From Bacteroidota bacterium (GTDB taxonomy: Bacteria; Bacteroidota; Bacteroidia; Chitinophagales; LD1): 64,000 nucleotides of DNA. Shown here piece by piece: positions 26,481 to 34,070 of this stretch (position 1 is the stretch's first letter; each line of letters starts with the position of its first letter). A program made the position numbers and the translations under genes. The stretch lies in assembly GCA_018267365.1 (NCBI GenBank), contig JAFDYQ010000002.1, forward strand, positions 1-64,000, written 5' to 3'. The notes beneath the pieces were generated by a model, which had not been told where the DNA came from, did not search any database, and saw nothing but the letters and a program-made list of their open reading frames with translations.

Positions 26481-26902
26481 GATATTGCATTTTATAGTGA
26501 CCTGCCGGAGGCAGAATTTGATTCCATAATTGCGGGACTGACGAATCAATCCCGCAATGCGGAGAGGTATTGCTACCTCTCCCTTCATCCATCTCACTTT
26601 CTTGTCGCTACGTGGGAAACGGATAGAATTTCTGGTCCATGGGATTAGAATCAATATCTATTCCACGTCAAGGGAGGCATAAATGGGGTCAAATGCGGTC
26701 ATAAAAGGAAATAGAAAAGTCGCAGCAGGAAAACGAATGAGGTTTGCCTTCCTCAATGCCAGAGAAACCCCTTAAAGTTTGCCGCCAATCATATGATTGA
26801 GGAAAATATTCTGCAAAAGTACCGCTAGCCTCATCATATATAATGGGTATAACATTTGAAGAAAGGAAAGGGCAAATAATTCATATCACAAAAATCAACA
26901 TC
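26481..26902. other. 422-base stretch without a convincing gene: leader hairpins and a bidirectional promoter region
   Basis: Between the divergent lmo0937 and coiled-coil lipoprotein genes. Near the first gene lie two adjacent perfect hairpins (26529-26582). A 30-codon frame (26683-26775) preceded by AAGGGAGG was seen but has no other support. The rest is AT-rich and presumably carries promoters for both genes. Confidence 0.5.
26529..26582 (-). promoter_or_regulatory. Two adjacent perfect hairpins in the leader of the lmo0937-family gene
   Basis: ATTGCGGGA (26529-26537) pairs with 26550-26558 across 12 bases. GGAGAGGTA (26561-26569) pairs with 26574-26582 across 4 bases. Both stems are 9 bp and perfect. 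They sit 49 bases upstream of the ATG at 26480 and are not followed by a U-tract, so a structured 5' leader is more likely than a terminator. Confidence 0.45.
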
Positions 26903-27559
26903 ATGAATCCAAAGCACATGACCCAAAACCTATCCGGAGTTTCACTCCTTTGCCTCATGGCCCTTGTATTATCTTTTGCCTCCTGCGATAACGGCGCAAA
27001 AGCCAAACGGCAAAAAGATATGGATGACCTGAAGGCATATATCCAAAATCAAAAAGACTCCATAGATCAATACGCAGATCGAAACTGGGATGAACTGCAG
27101 GCATCCTATGAAGCTAAGAAGGCTCAACTGGAGCAGGACACTGCCAAAATGGATGCCGAAATGCGCGCGCAGTACTATCAGACCGTGAGCGACTGGGATG
27201 CCTACAAGGCAAACTTTGAGCGCAAGGCGGAAGAAAAGAAGGCTCTCGCGGGCATGGATGCCATCCGAAACCAACTGGCCATGGACGGTATGAGGTCAGA
27301 CTTTACAGATCTGACTGCGGCCAATATTCTGCCTGCCTATGATCATTTCGTAGCGGTGGTAGATAGCAATCGGGACAACTATACGAAAGAACAATGGACA
27401 GTAGTGAATGTGAGCTGGAAAGCGCTAAAAGGCCGCAAACGTGAGATCTCAAAAGATATAAACGCGGACCTGATGGGCAAGATCACTAAAAAAGAACTGG
27501 AATATGTAGGCATCAAGGCTGTCAACAGGCCCTTTGCAGATAACGAAGAAGACAAATAA
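26903..27559 (+). CDS. Coiled-coil lipoprotein, hypothetical
   Basis: 218 residues from ATG 26903 (MNPKHMTQ). A start at 26843 is in frame but would put 20 polar residues before the signal peptide. The lipobox FASC (Cys28) ends the signal. Most of the mature part is a long charged helix (about 35-130, rich in Lys, Asp, Gln, Ala), probably a coiled coil, then a helical C-terminal part. It is convergent with the pgl gene. A hairpin just past its stop (27605-27629) lies inside the opposing pgl coding sequence. Family not recognised. Confidence 0.8.
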   Translation: MNPKHMTQNLSGVSLLCLMALVLSFASCDNGAKAKRQKDMDDLKAYIQNQKDSIDQYADRNWDELQASYEAKKAQLEQDTAKMDAEMRAQYYQTVSDWDAYKANFERKAEEKKALAGMDAIRNQLAMDGMRSDFTDLTAANILPAYDHFVAVVDSNRDNYTKEQWTVVNVSWKALKGRKREISKDINADLMGKITKKELEYVGIKAVNRPFADNEEDK

Positions 27560-27563
27560 AAAA

Positions 27564-28298
27564 TCATAATAGCCGAGCTGCGGCAGCCCTATCTATAAAC
27601 CAATATAAACCCCCGCTACGGGGGTTTATCATTTTGGCAGGATAGGTATCATGGGCCGGAGCATCCTGTATCACGTGCTGCAGTATAGTGGCTTTAGCTT
27701 TGCCCGCCACCAGAAACAAAACTTTGTGAGCCTCATTGATGAGCGTTATGGTCATAGTGATTCGTTCCATATTTTGCGCAGGAATAAAGCCTGCTGTCAC
27801 TATAGCATCTTTCTCTTCCAACAGGGGACTATGAGGAAAGAGAGAGGCCGTATGCCCGTCGGGTCCCAGACCTAGCAATACCAGATCAAATGCAATTTCA
27901 CCTCCGGCAAAATATCGTTTGATAGTTTGCTCATATTCCCGCGCTGCCTCTTGTGCTGGCATATCTGATGGTATGCGATGTATATTACCGGGAGGGATCG
28001 AGATCTGCCTTAGCCACAGTGAAATAGCTACATGGGCATTATTACGCTCATCATCCAGCGGTACGGCACGCTCATCTCCCCAGAATATATGCACCCTGCT
28101 CCAGTCCAATGCTGTAGCATAGGGGGGGGCTGCCAGCATTCTGAAGAGACTCTCAGGAGTATTGCCACCTGATAGTACCAGGCTATACTGCCCATGCCCG
28201 GCTATCGCAGCCTGGGCATCACTGATGATAAAGTCTGCCACTCCTGTAGCAAGCGCATTATCTGACTCAAAGACTTTTATCGAACCCTTTGTAGGCAT
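27564..28298 (-). CDS. pgl: 6-Phosphogluconolactonase
   Basis: 244 residues, the normal length for the NagB-like lactonase. Motifs visible: LVLSGGNTPESLFRML near the start, HIFWGDERAVPLDDERNN in the middle, and LLGLGPDGHTASLFPHSP. It hydrolyses 6-phosphoglucono-delta-lactone, the step after glucose-6-phosphate dehydrogenase. It is the last gene of the tkt-rpiB-pgi-HAD-gnd-zwf-pgl operon and starts 10 bases after the zwf stop. The last codons (…INPRSGGLY…) form a hairpin that may end transcription of the opposing lipoprotein gene. Confidence 0.95.
   Translation of the reverse strand: MPTKGSIKVFESDNALATGVADFIISDAQAAIAGHGQYSLVLSGGNTPESLFRMLAAPPYATALDWSRVHIFWGDERAVPLDDERNNAHVAISLWLRQISIPPGNIHRIPSDMPAQEAAREYEQTIKRYFAGGEIAFDLVLLGLGPDGHTASLFPHSPLLEEKDAIVTAGFIPAQNMERITMTITLINEAHKVLFLVAGKAKATILQHVIQDAPAHDTYPAKMINPRSGGLYWFIDRAAAARLL
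27605..27629 (+). terminator. Hairpin acting as probable terminator for the lipoprotein gene, inside pgl
   Basis: ATAAACCCCCG (27605-27615), loop CTA, exact complement 27619-27629, then CATTTTGG. It lies 46 bases after the stop of the plus-strand lipoprotein gene yet within the final codons of minus-strand pgl. Confidence 0.5.
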
Positions 28299-28308
28299 AC
28301 GCTAAATA

Positions 28309-29799
28309 TTATAACCAATTGTGACCATCGCGTGCTATGAGCGCTTCTGCATCTTCCGGCCCCTGTGTACCGGCCGTATAGTTTGGAAAATTGACCGGGG
28401 GATTATTTTCCCAGACTTTGATGATCGGCATCATGACTGCCCATGCCGCCTCTACCTGATCCGCACGCATAAACAAAGTAGAATCCCCCTGCATCGTATC
28501 GAGCAGCAATGTCTCATAGGCCTCGGGCGTACCTGATGTATAGGTTTCCTTGTAGTCAAACTCCATATCTACCGGATCCAGTACCATCTCCAGTCCCGGC
28601 CTCTTGGCCTGAAAACTCAGCGTGATACCCATGTGAGGCTGTATACTCATTATCAGCCTGTTTGGCGGCCAGCTGCCGGACGCTTTGGATGGGAATAGTC
28701 TGTGAGGCACATCTTTAAACTGGATAGTGATGACAGACGTAGTCTCCTTCATACGCTTGCCTGTACGGAGATAAAACGGTACATCATGCCAGCGCCAGTT
28801 TTCGATAAAAAGTTTCACCGCTGCAAAAGTTTCTACTCTGGAGTTAGGCTTTACGTCGGCTTCCTGTCTATAACCCTTTACTTTTTTGCCTTCTATCCAG
28901 CCTTCTTTATATTGACCTCTTACTGCTACATTATGCACCTCACCTTCTGCTATCTTGCGCATCGCATTTATCACATCTACCTTCCTGTTGCGCACTTCGT
29001 TTGCCTCAAACGATACGGGTGGCTCCATAGCTATCAGACACATGAGCTGCAGGATGTGATTTTGTATCATATCCCGCAGCGCACCTGCTGTCTCATAGTA
29101 GTTGCCACGATTCTCTATACCCAGCCGCTCAGAGACCGTGATCTGCACATGGTCTATGAAATTGCGGTTCCATAGCGGCTCGAATAGCAGATTACCAAAG
29201 CGGAAGGCCAGGATATTTTGCACAGTCTCCTTGCCCAGGTAGTGATCTATACGGTATATCTGGCACTCATCATACATGGAGTGCAGTAGTTTATTGAGTT
29301 TGCGTGCGGTATCCAGGTCACGGCCAAAGGGCTTTTCGATCACTATCTTGTCGCGTTGTTTATCTCGCCCCAGTCCGGCCTGGTGGAGTTTGCGAGCTAT
29401 GATCTCAAAGAAATCCGGGGTCACGGCCATATAGAAAACATGATCCGCCTCTACCTTCCAGGCCTTTTCTATCTGGGCTATTTTTTTACTCACAGCATCA
29501 TACGTCCCTTTCTCATGTACCTCGCCCTTCTGGTATGTGATATTTTTGGCAAAACTAGCCCACTGCTTTTTATCCGCCGCGCCGCTTCGCGAAAATTGAT
29601 TGACTCCATCCAGGAGTGTTTTGCGAAATTGCAGTTCACTGATATCTCTTCTGCCCAGGCCGAGTATGGTAAACTTCTCCGGCATCCAGTTGTCCAGATA
29701 CAGGTTATATAGTGCCGGTATCAGTTTGCGCCAGGTCAGATCACCTGTAGCGCCAAAGATCACGATGATACACGGATTGACTTTTTCTTTTTCGTCCAT
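28309..29799 (-). CDS. zwf: Glucose-6-phosphate 1-dehydrogenase
   Basis: 496 residues from ATG 29799 (MDEKEK). A GTG at 29820 would overlap the gnd stop and add seven residues, so the ATG two bases after the gnd stop is preferred. The NADP-binding start FGATGDLTWRKLIPALYNLY and the active-site RIDHYLGKE are intact, followed by the usual substrate-binding part (FRFGN, FYLRTGKRM). It oxidises glucose-6-phosphate and makes NADPH. It lies in the seven-gene pentose phosphate operon between gnd and pgl. Confidence 0.96.
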   Translation of the reverse strand: MDEKEKVNPCIIVIFGATGDLTWRKLIPALYNLYLDNWMPEKFTILGLGRRDISELQFRKTLLDGVNQFSRSGAADKKQWASFAKNITYQKGEVHEKGTYDAVSKKIAQIEKAWKVEADHVFYMAVTPDFFEIIARKLHQAGLGRDKQRDKIVIEKPFGRDLDTARKLNKLLHSMYDECQIYRIDHYLGKETVQNILAFRFGNLLFEPLWNRNFIDHVQITVSERLGIENRGNYYETAGALRDMIQNHILQLMCLIAMEPPVSFEANEVRNRKVDVINAMRKIAEGEVHNVAVRGQYKEGWIEGKKVKGYRQEADVKPNSRVETFAAVKLFIENWRWHDVPFYLRTGKRMKETTSVITIQFKDVPHRLFPSKASGSWPPNRLIMSIQPHMGITLSFQAKRPGLEMVLDPVDMEFDYKETYTSGTPEAYETLLLDTMQGDSTLFMRADQVEAAWAVMMPIIKVWENNPPVNFPNYTAGTQGPEDAEALIARDGHNWL

Positions 29800-29801
29800 A
29801 G

Positions 29802-31220
29802 TTATTGTTTTTGCTCCCACTCAGTATGAAATATACCCTCGCGATCTGTACGGTGGTAGGTGTGCGCTCCAAAGAAGTCTCTCTGTGCCTGTATGAGGTT
29901 AGAAGGCATCCATCCCCGGCGATAGCTGTCATAGTATGCCAGACATGACATCATAGCCGGCATCGGTATGCCTGCCTCTACCGCCACAGACAGCACCCGG
30001 CGCATACCCTTCTGGTGCGTGTAGACCTCATGCGCCAGCTTCTCATCCAGCAGTATGCTCACCAGGTCTTTGTCCTGCGCATATGCCGCCCTGATATGCT
30101 CCAGCAGCCCTGAGCGGATAATACAGCCACCCCTCCATATTTTGGCTACTTCTTCGAGTTTCAGATCATAGCCATAGTGTTTTGAGGCCTGGTTGAGCAG
30201 AGTCATGCCCTGGGCATAGGAGATGATCATGCTAAAATAGATGGCATCTTCCAGGGCTGTGACCAGTTCCGGCCTGTCTATCTTTGCCTGCGTCTGAGGT
30301 CCTTTGAGCATCTTCTCCCCCTCGGTGCGCTGCTGCTTATCAGCCGATAGGTACCTGGCACTGAGCGCGGCATCTATGGTAGGTATAGGTACTACCAGAT
30401 CCATGGCATCCTGTGAGGTCCATTTGCCGGTACCCTTCTGCTGCGCACTATCCAGGATCATATCTATCAGCATTCCATTAGTCTTATCATCCCGCCGAGC
30501 AAATATCTCTCCTGTGATCTCTATCAGAAATGACCTGAGCTTGCCCTCATTCCATGTAGTGAATGTGGTATGCAGCTCTTGATTGCTCATACCGCCCATC
30601 TCCTTTAGAATGTGATAGGCCTCAGCTATGATCTGCATGATAGCATACTCTATACCGTTGTGCACCATCTTGACATAGTGGCCGCAAGCACCGGGTCCGA
30701 GGTAGGTCACGCAGGGTTCGTCATCCACCGTGGCAGAGACAGCCTCCAGCATCGCACCTATGCGCTCATAGGCATCCTGAGATCCGCCAGGCATGATGCT
30801 CGGACCATACCGCGCACCCATTTCTCCTCCGGAAACACCGACCCCCATAAAGTGAATATTGTCTTTAGCCAGCGCGGTGACACGCCTGTCCGTATCCGTA
30901 TAGTGGGAGTTGCCACAATCCATGATCAGGTCCTCTGCAGACAGGAGAGGTTTGAGACCCAATATGACTTTGTCCACAGCATCTCCCGCGGGCACCAGGA
31001 GCAGGATAGTACGTGGCACCTTGAGCGCATCTACAAACTCCTGCAGGCTCTCAGCTCCAAATATCTTGCGTCCTTTTCCTTCCTTTTTGAGAGAAGACAC
31101 CTTTTCAGCGTCGAGATCAAAACCGGCAACAGCATACGAATGGTCGCTCATATTCAATAACAAATTTCGCCCCATGGTGCCCAGGCCTATCATCCCATAG
31201 TCGTATTTAGCTTCTGACAT
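29802..31220 (-). CDS. gnd: 6-Phosphogluconate dehydrogenase, decarboxylating
   Basis: 472 residues, the long (dimeric) form. The N-terminus has the Rossmann loop GLGTMGRNLL. GVSGGEMGARYGPSIMPGG and KMVHNGIEYAIMQ carry the substrate-binding and catalytic residues (Lys, His, Asn). It converts 6-phosphogluconate to ribulose-5-phosphate and CO2 with NADPH formation. It starts 2 bases after the HAD phosphatase stop and ends 2 bases before zwf, a tightly packed operon that implies equimolar expression. Confidence 0.96.
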   Translation of the reverse strand: MSEAKYDYGMIGLGTMGRNLLLNMSDHSYAVAGFDLDAEKVSSLKKEGKGRKIFGAESLQEFVDALKVPRTILLLVPAGDAVDKVILGLKPLLSAEDLIMDCGNSHYTDTDRRVTALAKDNIHFMGVGVSGGEMGARYGPSIMPGGSQDAYERIGAMLEAVSATVDDEPCVTYLGPGACGHYVKMVHNGIEYAIMQIIAEAYHILKEMGGMSNQELHTTFTTWNEGKLRSFLIEITGEIFARRDDKTNGMLIDMILDSAQQKGTGKWTSQDAMDLVVPIPTIDAALSARYLSADKQQRTEGEKMLKGPQTQAKIDRPELVTALEDAIYFSMIISYAQGMTLLNQASKHYGYDLKLEEVAKIWRGGCIIRSGLLEHIRAAYAQDKDLVSILLDEKLAHEVYTHQKGMRRVLSVAVEAGIPMPAMMSCLAYYDSYRRGWMPSNLIQAQRDFFGAHTYHRTDREGIFHTEWEQKQ

Positions 31221-31222
31221 AT

Positions 31223-31840
31223 CTATATCTTAAAACCATATTTAATTAATTCTCCCCGAGTAGCGTCCAGGCTAGTGTGATGCAGGCAGCGCAGACCTAC
31301 CCTGCCTGCAGTGGGCATATAGTATGCTCTGTCGTCTATATACAGGGCACATGCAGGCTCAGTGCCTGCTATATCACAGGCCATGCGGTACATCTTTTCT
31401 TCCGGCTTGCGCATGTCTATATAGCAAGACGAAATAAAGCTATCAAACAATGAATCCAGTGCAAATTTTTCTATCCTGTACGTATTTAGCTCGCGGGGTT
31501 CATTATTGAGCGCTACGATCGGGATATTGTTCCTGGCCTTGAGATCATGAAAAAATTCAAGCGCACCGGCCAGTGCCTGCGACTGGCCAAACATAAATTC
31601 CTTAAACTGCTGTTTGGAAAAAGACCGCACCTCAAAAAAAACCAGGTAATCCAGATATTCATCTAATGTAATGCGCCCGCGCTCATAGATGTCAAATGCC
31701 ATAGCATGCCGCTTTTCCGTGTCATTTTCGTCCAGATGAAAACTCTGTATAGCCCTGCTACGCGCAGCAGTATCCCAGCCATTGGTCAATAGCACCCCCC
31801 CTACATCCAGGAAGATAGTCCGTATCTTATCTTGCCCCAT
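31223..31840 (-). CDS. HAD-family sugar-phosphatase-like protein (YihX type)
   Basis: 205 residues. Motif I is FLDVGGVL with Asp12 as nucleophile and Gly at +2 in place of the usual Asp, as in YihX-like alpha-glucose-1-phosphatases. Motif II is VALNNEPREL, motif III contains MRKPEEKMY, motif IV is YIDDR. The start overlaps the end of pgi by 14 bases. It sits inside an otherwise purely pentose phosphate operon, so its substrate is probably a hexose or pentose phosphate, perhaps glucose-1-phosphate, but this is an inference. Confidence 0.85.
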   Translation of the reverse strand: MGQDKIRTIFLDVGGVLLTNGWDTAARSRAIQSFHLDENDTEKRHAMAFDIYERGRITLDEYLDYLVFFEVRSFSKQQFKEFMFGQSQALAGALEFFHDLKARNNIPIVALNNEPRELNTYRIEKFALDSLFDSFISSCYIDMRKPEEKMYRMACDIAGTEPACALYIDDRAYYMPTAGRVGLRCLHHTSLDATRGELIKYGFKI

Positions 31841-33593
31841 TTGTCCTGCGCTTTTGCCTGATCTGTTTCATTAGCTCAGAGAGGCCATAGTCTACATCTG
31901 CACCGAGATGGATGCGTATCACTCTGCGGCCTTTATCACTGAGTGAGCGAAAATCTCCCATAGCCTGGGCATGGTGGAGTACCTCAAACCCATATGCCTC
32001 TCCCGGTATCGGCAGACTTGTCTTTTCATCTGCTGTGAGAATGATGTACAAACCGCAGTCAGGTCCACCCTTGTGCAGCTGGCCAGTGGAGTGCAGATAG
32101 CGTGGACCGTGTAGCAGCGTAGTCGCTACCTGATACTCATCCCTGATAGCCATTCGCCATGATTGCAGCATGTCTGCCCGCGTCTCGGTATGGTGAAAGT
32201 AGGGAAGCATCGCTACATAATCCCCGGGCTTGATCTCCCCGAGGAATGACTTTATAAAATCTGCTACGGAGGTTGCCGCACCATTGAGCGCTGTAGCTGC
32301 GCCACCTGTATAGATACTGATATCCTCTGCCTTGGTCACCGGGGAGGTAGTTTCTTTAAACTTCTTTGCGCTTTTCCATTCTTCCAGCAGGTTTTCTGTA
32401 TTCTTCTTGCTCTCTGCCACATTTGGCTCATCGAATGGATTGATCCCGATGATCAGGCCAGCCACGGCTGTAGCCACCTCCCAGCAGTAGTACTCCCCGC
32501 CCAGCGCTATAGGGTCCGGTATCTTTACTCTTATGACCGGGTGGCCGGCACTTTCCAGTGCATTCAGTTTTCTCATTTGTACAGCGTCCTTATCACCTGC
32601 CACGCTGATATGTATGAATATCCTGTCATTGCCGTAGACAGAAGGCGAGCCAAGCGTTTCTCCATTCACCGGTATGATCCCTTTGCCCTCCTTTCCTGTG
32701 CTCTCTGCTATGAGCTGCTCTACCCAGTAGCCAAATGCAGCGATAGACGGAGAGAGTACAAAAGTAAGTTTATCTCTGCCCATAGTCTGAGATATGCCGA
32801 TCTCAGCACCGAGGTCCAGGCCCGGGTTGGTTTCTGCGCTGCTATCACGGCAGAGTGTCTCCATCTCCGCCGCACTATGCATCATGGCAGCGATATCTAC
32901 GCCCATCAGGGCCATAGGTATGAGGCCAAAATCTGATAAGACAGAATACCTGCCGCCTATATCGGAAGGATTGATAAATACTCTCCGGAATTTATACCGC
33001 TCACCGAGCTCTGCCAGTGGTGTCCCATTGTCAGTGATGGCTATGAAATGCCCGCCTGCATTGCGCCCTGCATGGGGCCTGACTCGATCATAGAAATAAT
33101 GAAAGAAGCTCAGAGACTCTTTGGTAGTACCTGATTTACTCGCTACGATAAAAAGAGTTTTCTCCAGTTTTATCTTTTTCTCCAGCGCCTGGATCGATGC
33201 AGGATCCGTATCATCCAGCACAAATAATCTGAGGTAGCCGCGCCGCGTCACAAATGTCTCACGTGCTACCTCAGAGCACAGGCTGCTCCCGCCCATGCCC
33301 AGTAGCACCGCATATCGGAAACCCTCTTTTTGCACCTCTGTGGCAAAGGCCGTAATGTTTTCTATCCTGGTATCGGCCTGCTGTGGCAGATCCAGCCAGC
33401 CCAGGCGGTCAGCTATTTTGGCCTGAGATGCTTTATCTGACTTCCAGAGAGAAGCATCCTTCTCATAGATGCGCTCACGGATATGTTGTGTATCCAGCTG
33501 CGCGAGCGCTGTGGTTAGTTCATTTTTAAATCCGGCTACGAGATCCTGCGGACTATCTGGTATGACTGAAAAAACTTTTTTAGTGACTGGCAT
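31827..33593 (-). CDS. pgi: Glucose-6-phosphate isomerase (Tal-PGI type, without transaldolase domain)
   Basis: 588 residues. The SIS-type signatures GMGGSSLCSEV (about 99-109) and ASKSGTTKE (151-159), the later GGRYSVLSDFGL and the C-terminal LPYFHHTETR region match the isomerase half of bifunctional transaldolase/phosphoglucose isomerases (about 950 residues) better than E. coli Pgi. The N-terminal transaldolase half is absent, and no separate transaldolase gene is in the window. It interconverts fructose- and glucose-6-phosphate, feeding zwf. It is 24 bases downstream of rpiB. Confidence 0.88.
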   Translation of the reverse strand: MPVTKKVFSVIPDSPQDLVAGFKNELTTALAQLDTQHIRERIYEKDASLWKSDKASQAKIADRLGWLDLPQQADTRIENITAFATEVQKEGFRYAVLLGMGGSSLCSEVARETFVTRRGYLRLFVLDDTDPASIQALEKKIKLEKTLFIVASKSGTTKESLSFFHYFYDRVRPHAGRNAGGHFIAITDNGTPLAELGERYKFRRVFINPSDIGGRYSVLSDFGLIPMALMGVDIAAMMHSAAEMETLCRDSSAETNPGLDLGAEIGISQTMGRDKLTFVLSPSIAAFGYWVEQLIAESTGKEGKGIIPVNGETLGSPSVYGNDRIFIHISVAGDKDAVQMRKLNALESAGHPVIRVKIPDPIALGGEYYCWEVATAVAGLIIGINPFDEPNVAESKKNTENLLEEWKSAKKFKETTSPVTKAEDISIYTGGAATALNGAATSVADFIKSFLGEIKPGDYVAMLPYFHHTETRADMLQSWRMAIRDEYQVATTLLHGPRYLHSTGQLHKGGPDCGLYIILTADEKTSLPIPGEAYGFEVLHHAQAMGDFRSLSDKGRRVIRIHLGADVDYGLSELMKQIRQKRRTNGAR

Positions 33594-33617
33594 TTTATTC
33601 CTGTTTACTATACATTA

Positions 33618-34070
33618 TCATTTCATATTCTCATTCTCTATGCGTGTTATCTTGCCTACACGCCGCATGTGCCGCTCTGCACCACTAAATTTTGCCCCCA
33701 GGAAAGCCTCTGTCACCTCAAACATCAGCTCCACTCCTATCACCCTCTGTCCCAGGCACAGCACATTGGCATCATCATGCTCTACGCACTGATGAGCAGA
33801 GTAAGTGTCATGGCAAACGCCGGCGCGTATACCTTTAAATTTATTAGCAGCTATACTCACGCCTACTCCGCTACCACATATCAGTATACCCCGCTCACAC
33901 TGCCCCGCCATTATGGCCTCGGCCATATGTGCCGCATGGTCAGGATAATCTGATGGCTGTGTATCATAGGCCCCTAGGTCATTGACCTCATGGCCGGCCT
34001 TTAGGAGGACGGGGATCAGAAGCTTCTTGTAGTCAAAGCCCGCATGATCAGATGCGATAGCAACTTTCAT
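33618..34070 (-). CDS. rpiB: Ribose-5-phosphate isomerase B
   Basis: 150 residues from ATG 34070. A longer in-frame region upstream lies inside tkt and is not used. Motifs: ASDHAGFDYK at the start (Asp8, His9), CGSGVGVSIAANK with the active-site Cys65, and CLGQRVIG. It interconverts ribose- and ribulose-5-phosphate. Its ATG overlaps the tkt TGA as ATGA, so translation is coupled to tkt. Confidence 0.95.
   Translation of the reverse strand: MKVAIASDHAGFDYKKLLIPVLLKAGHEVNDLGAYDTQPSDYPDHAAHMAEAIMAGQCERGILICGSGVGVSIAANKFKGIRAGVCHDTYSAHQCVEHDDANVLCLGQRVIGVELMFEVTEAFLGAKFSGAERHMRRVGKITRIENENMK

Noticed and set aside
26683-26775. 30-codon frame preceded by AAGGGAGG in the lmo0937-lipoprotein gap
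   Set aside because: Too short, no pattern, and Shine-Dalgarno sequences carry little weight in this group.
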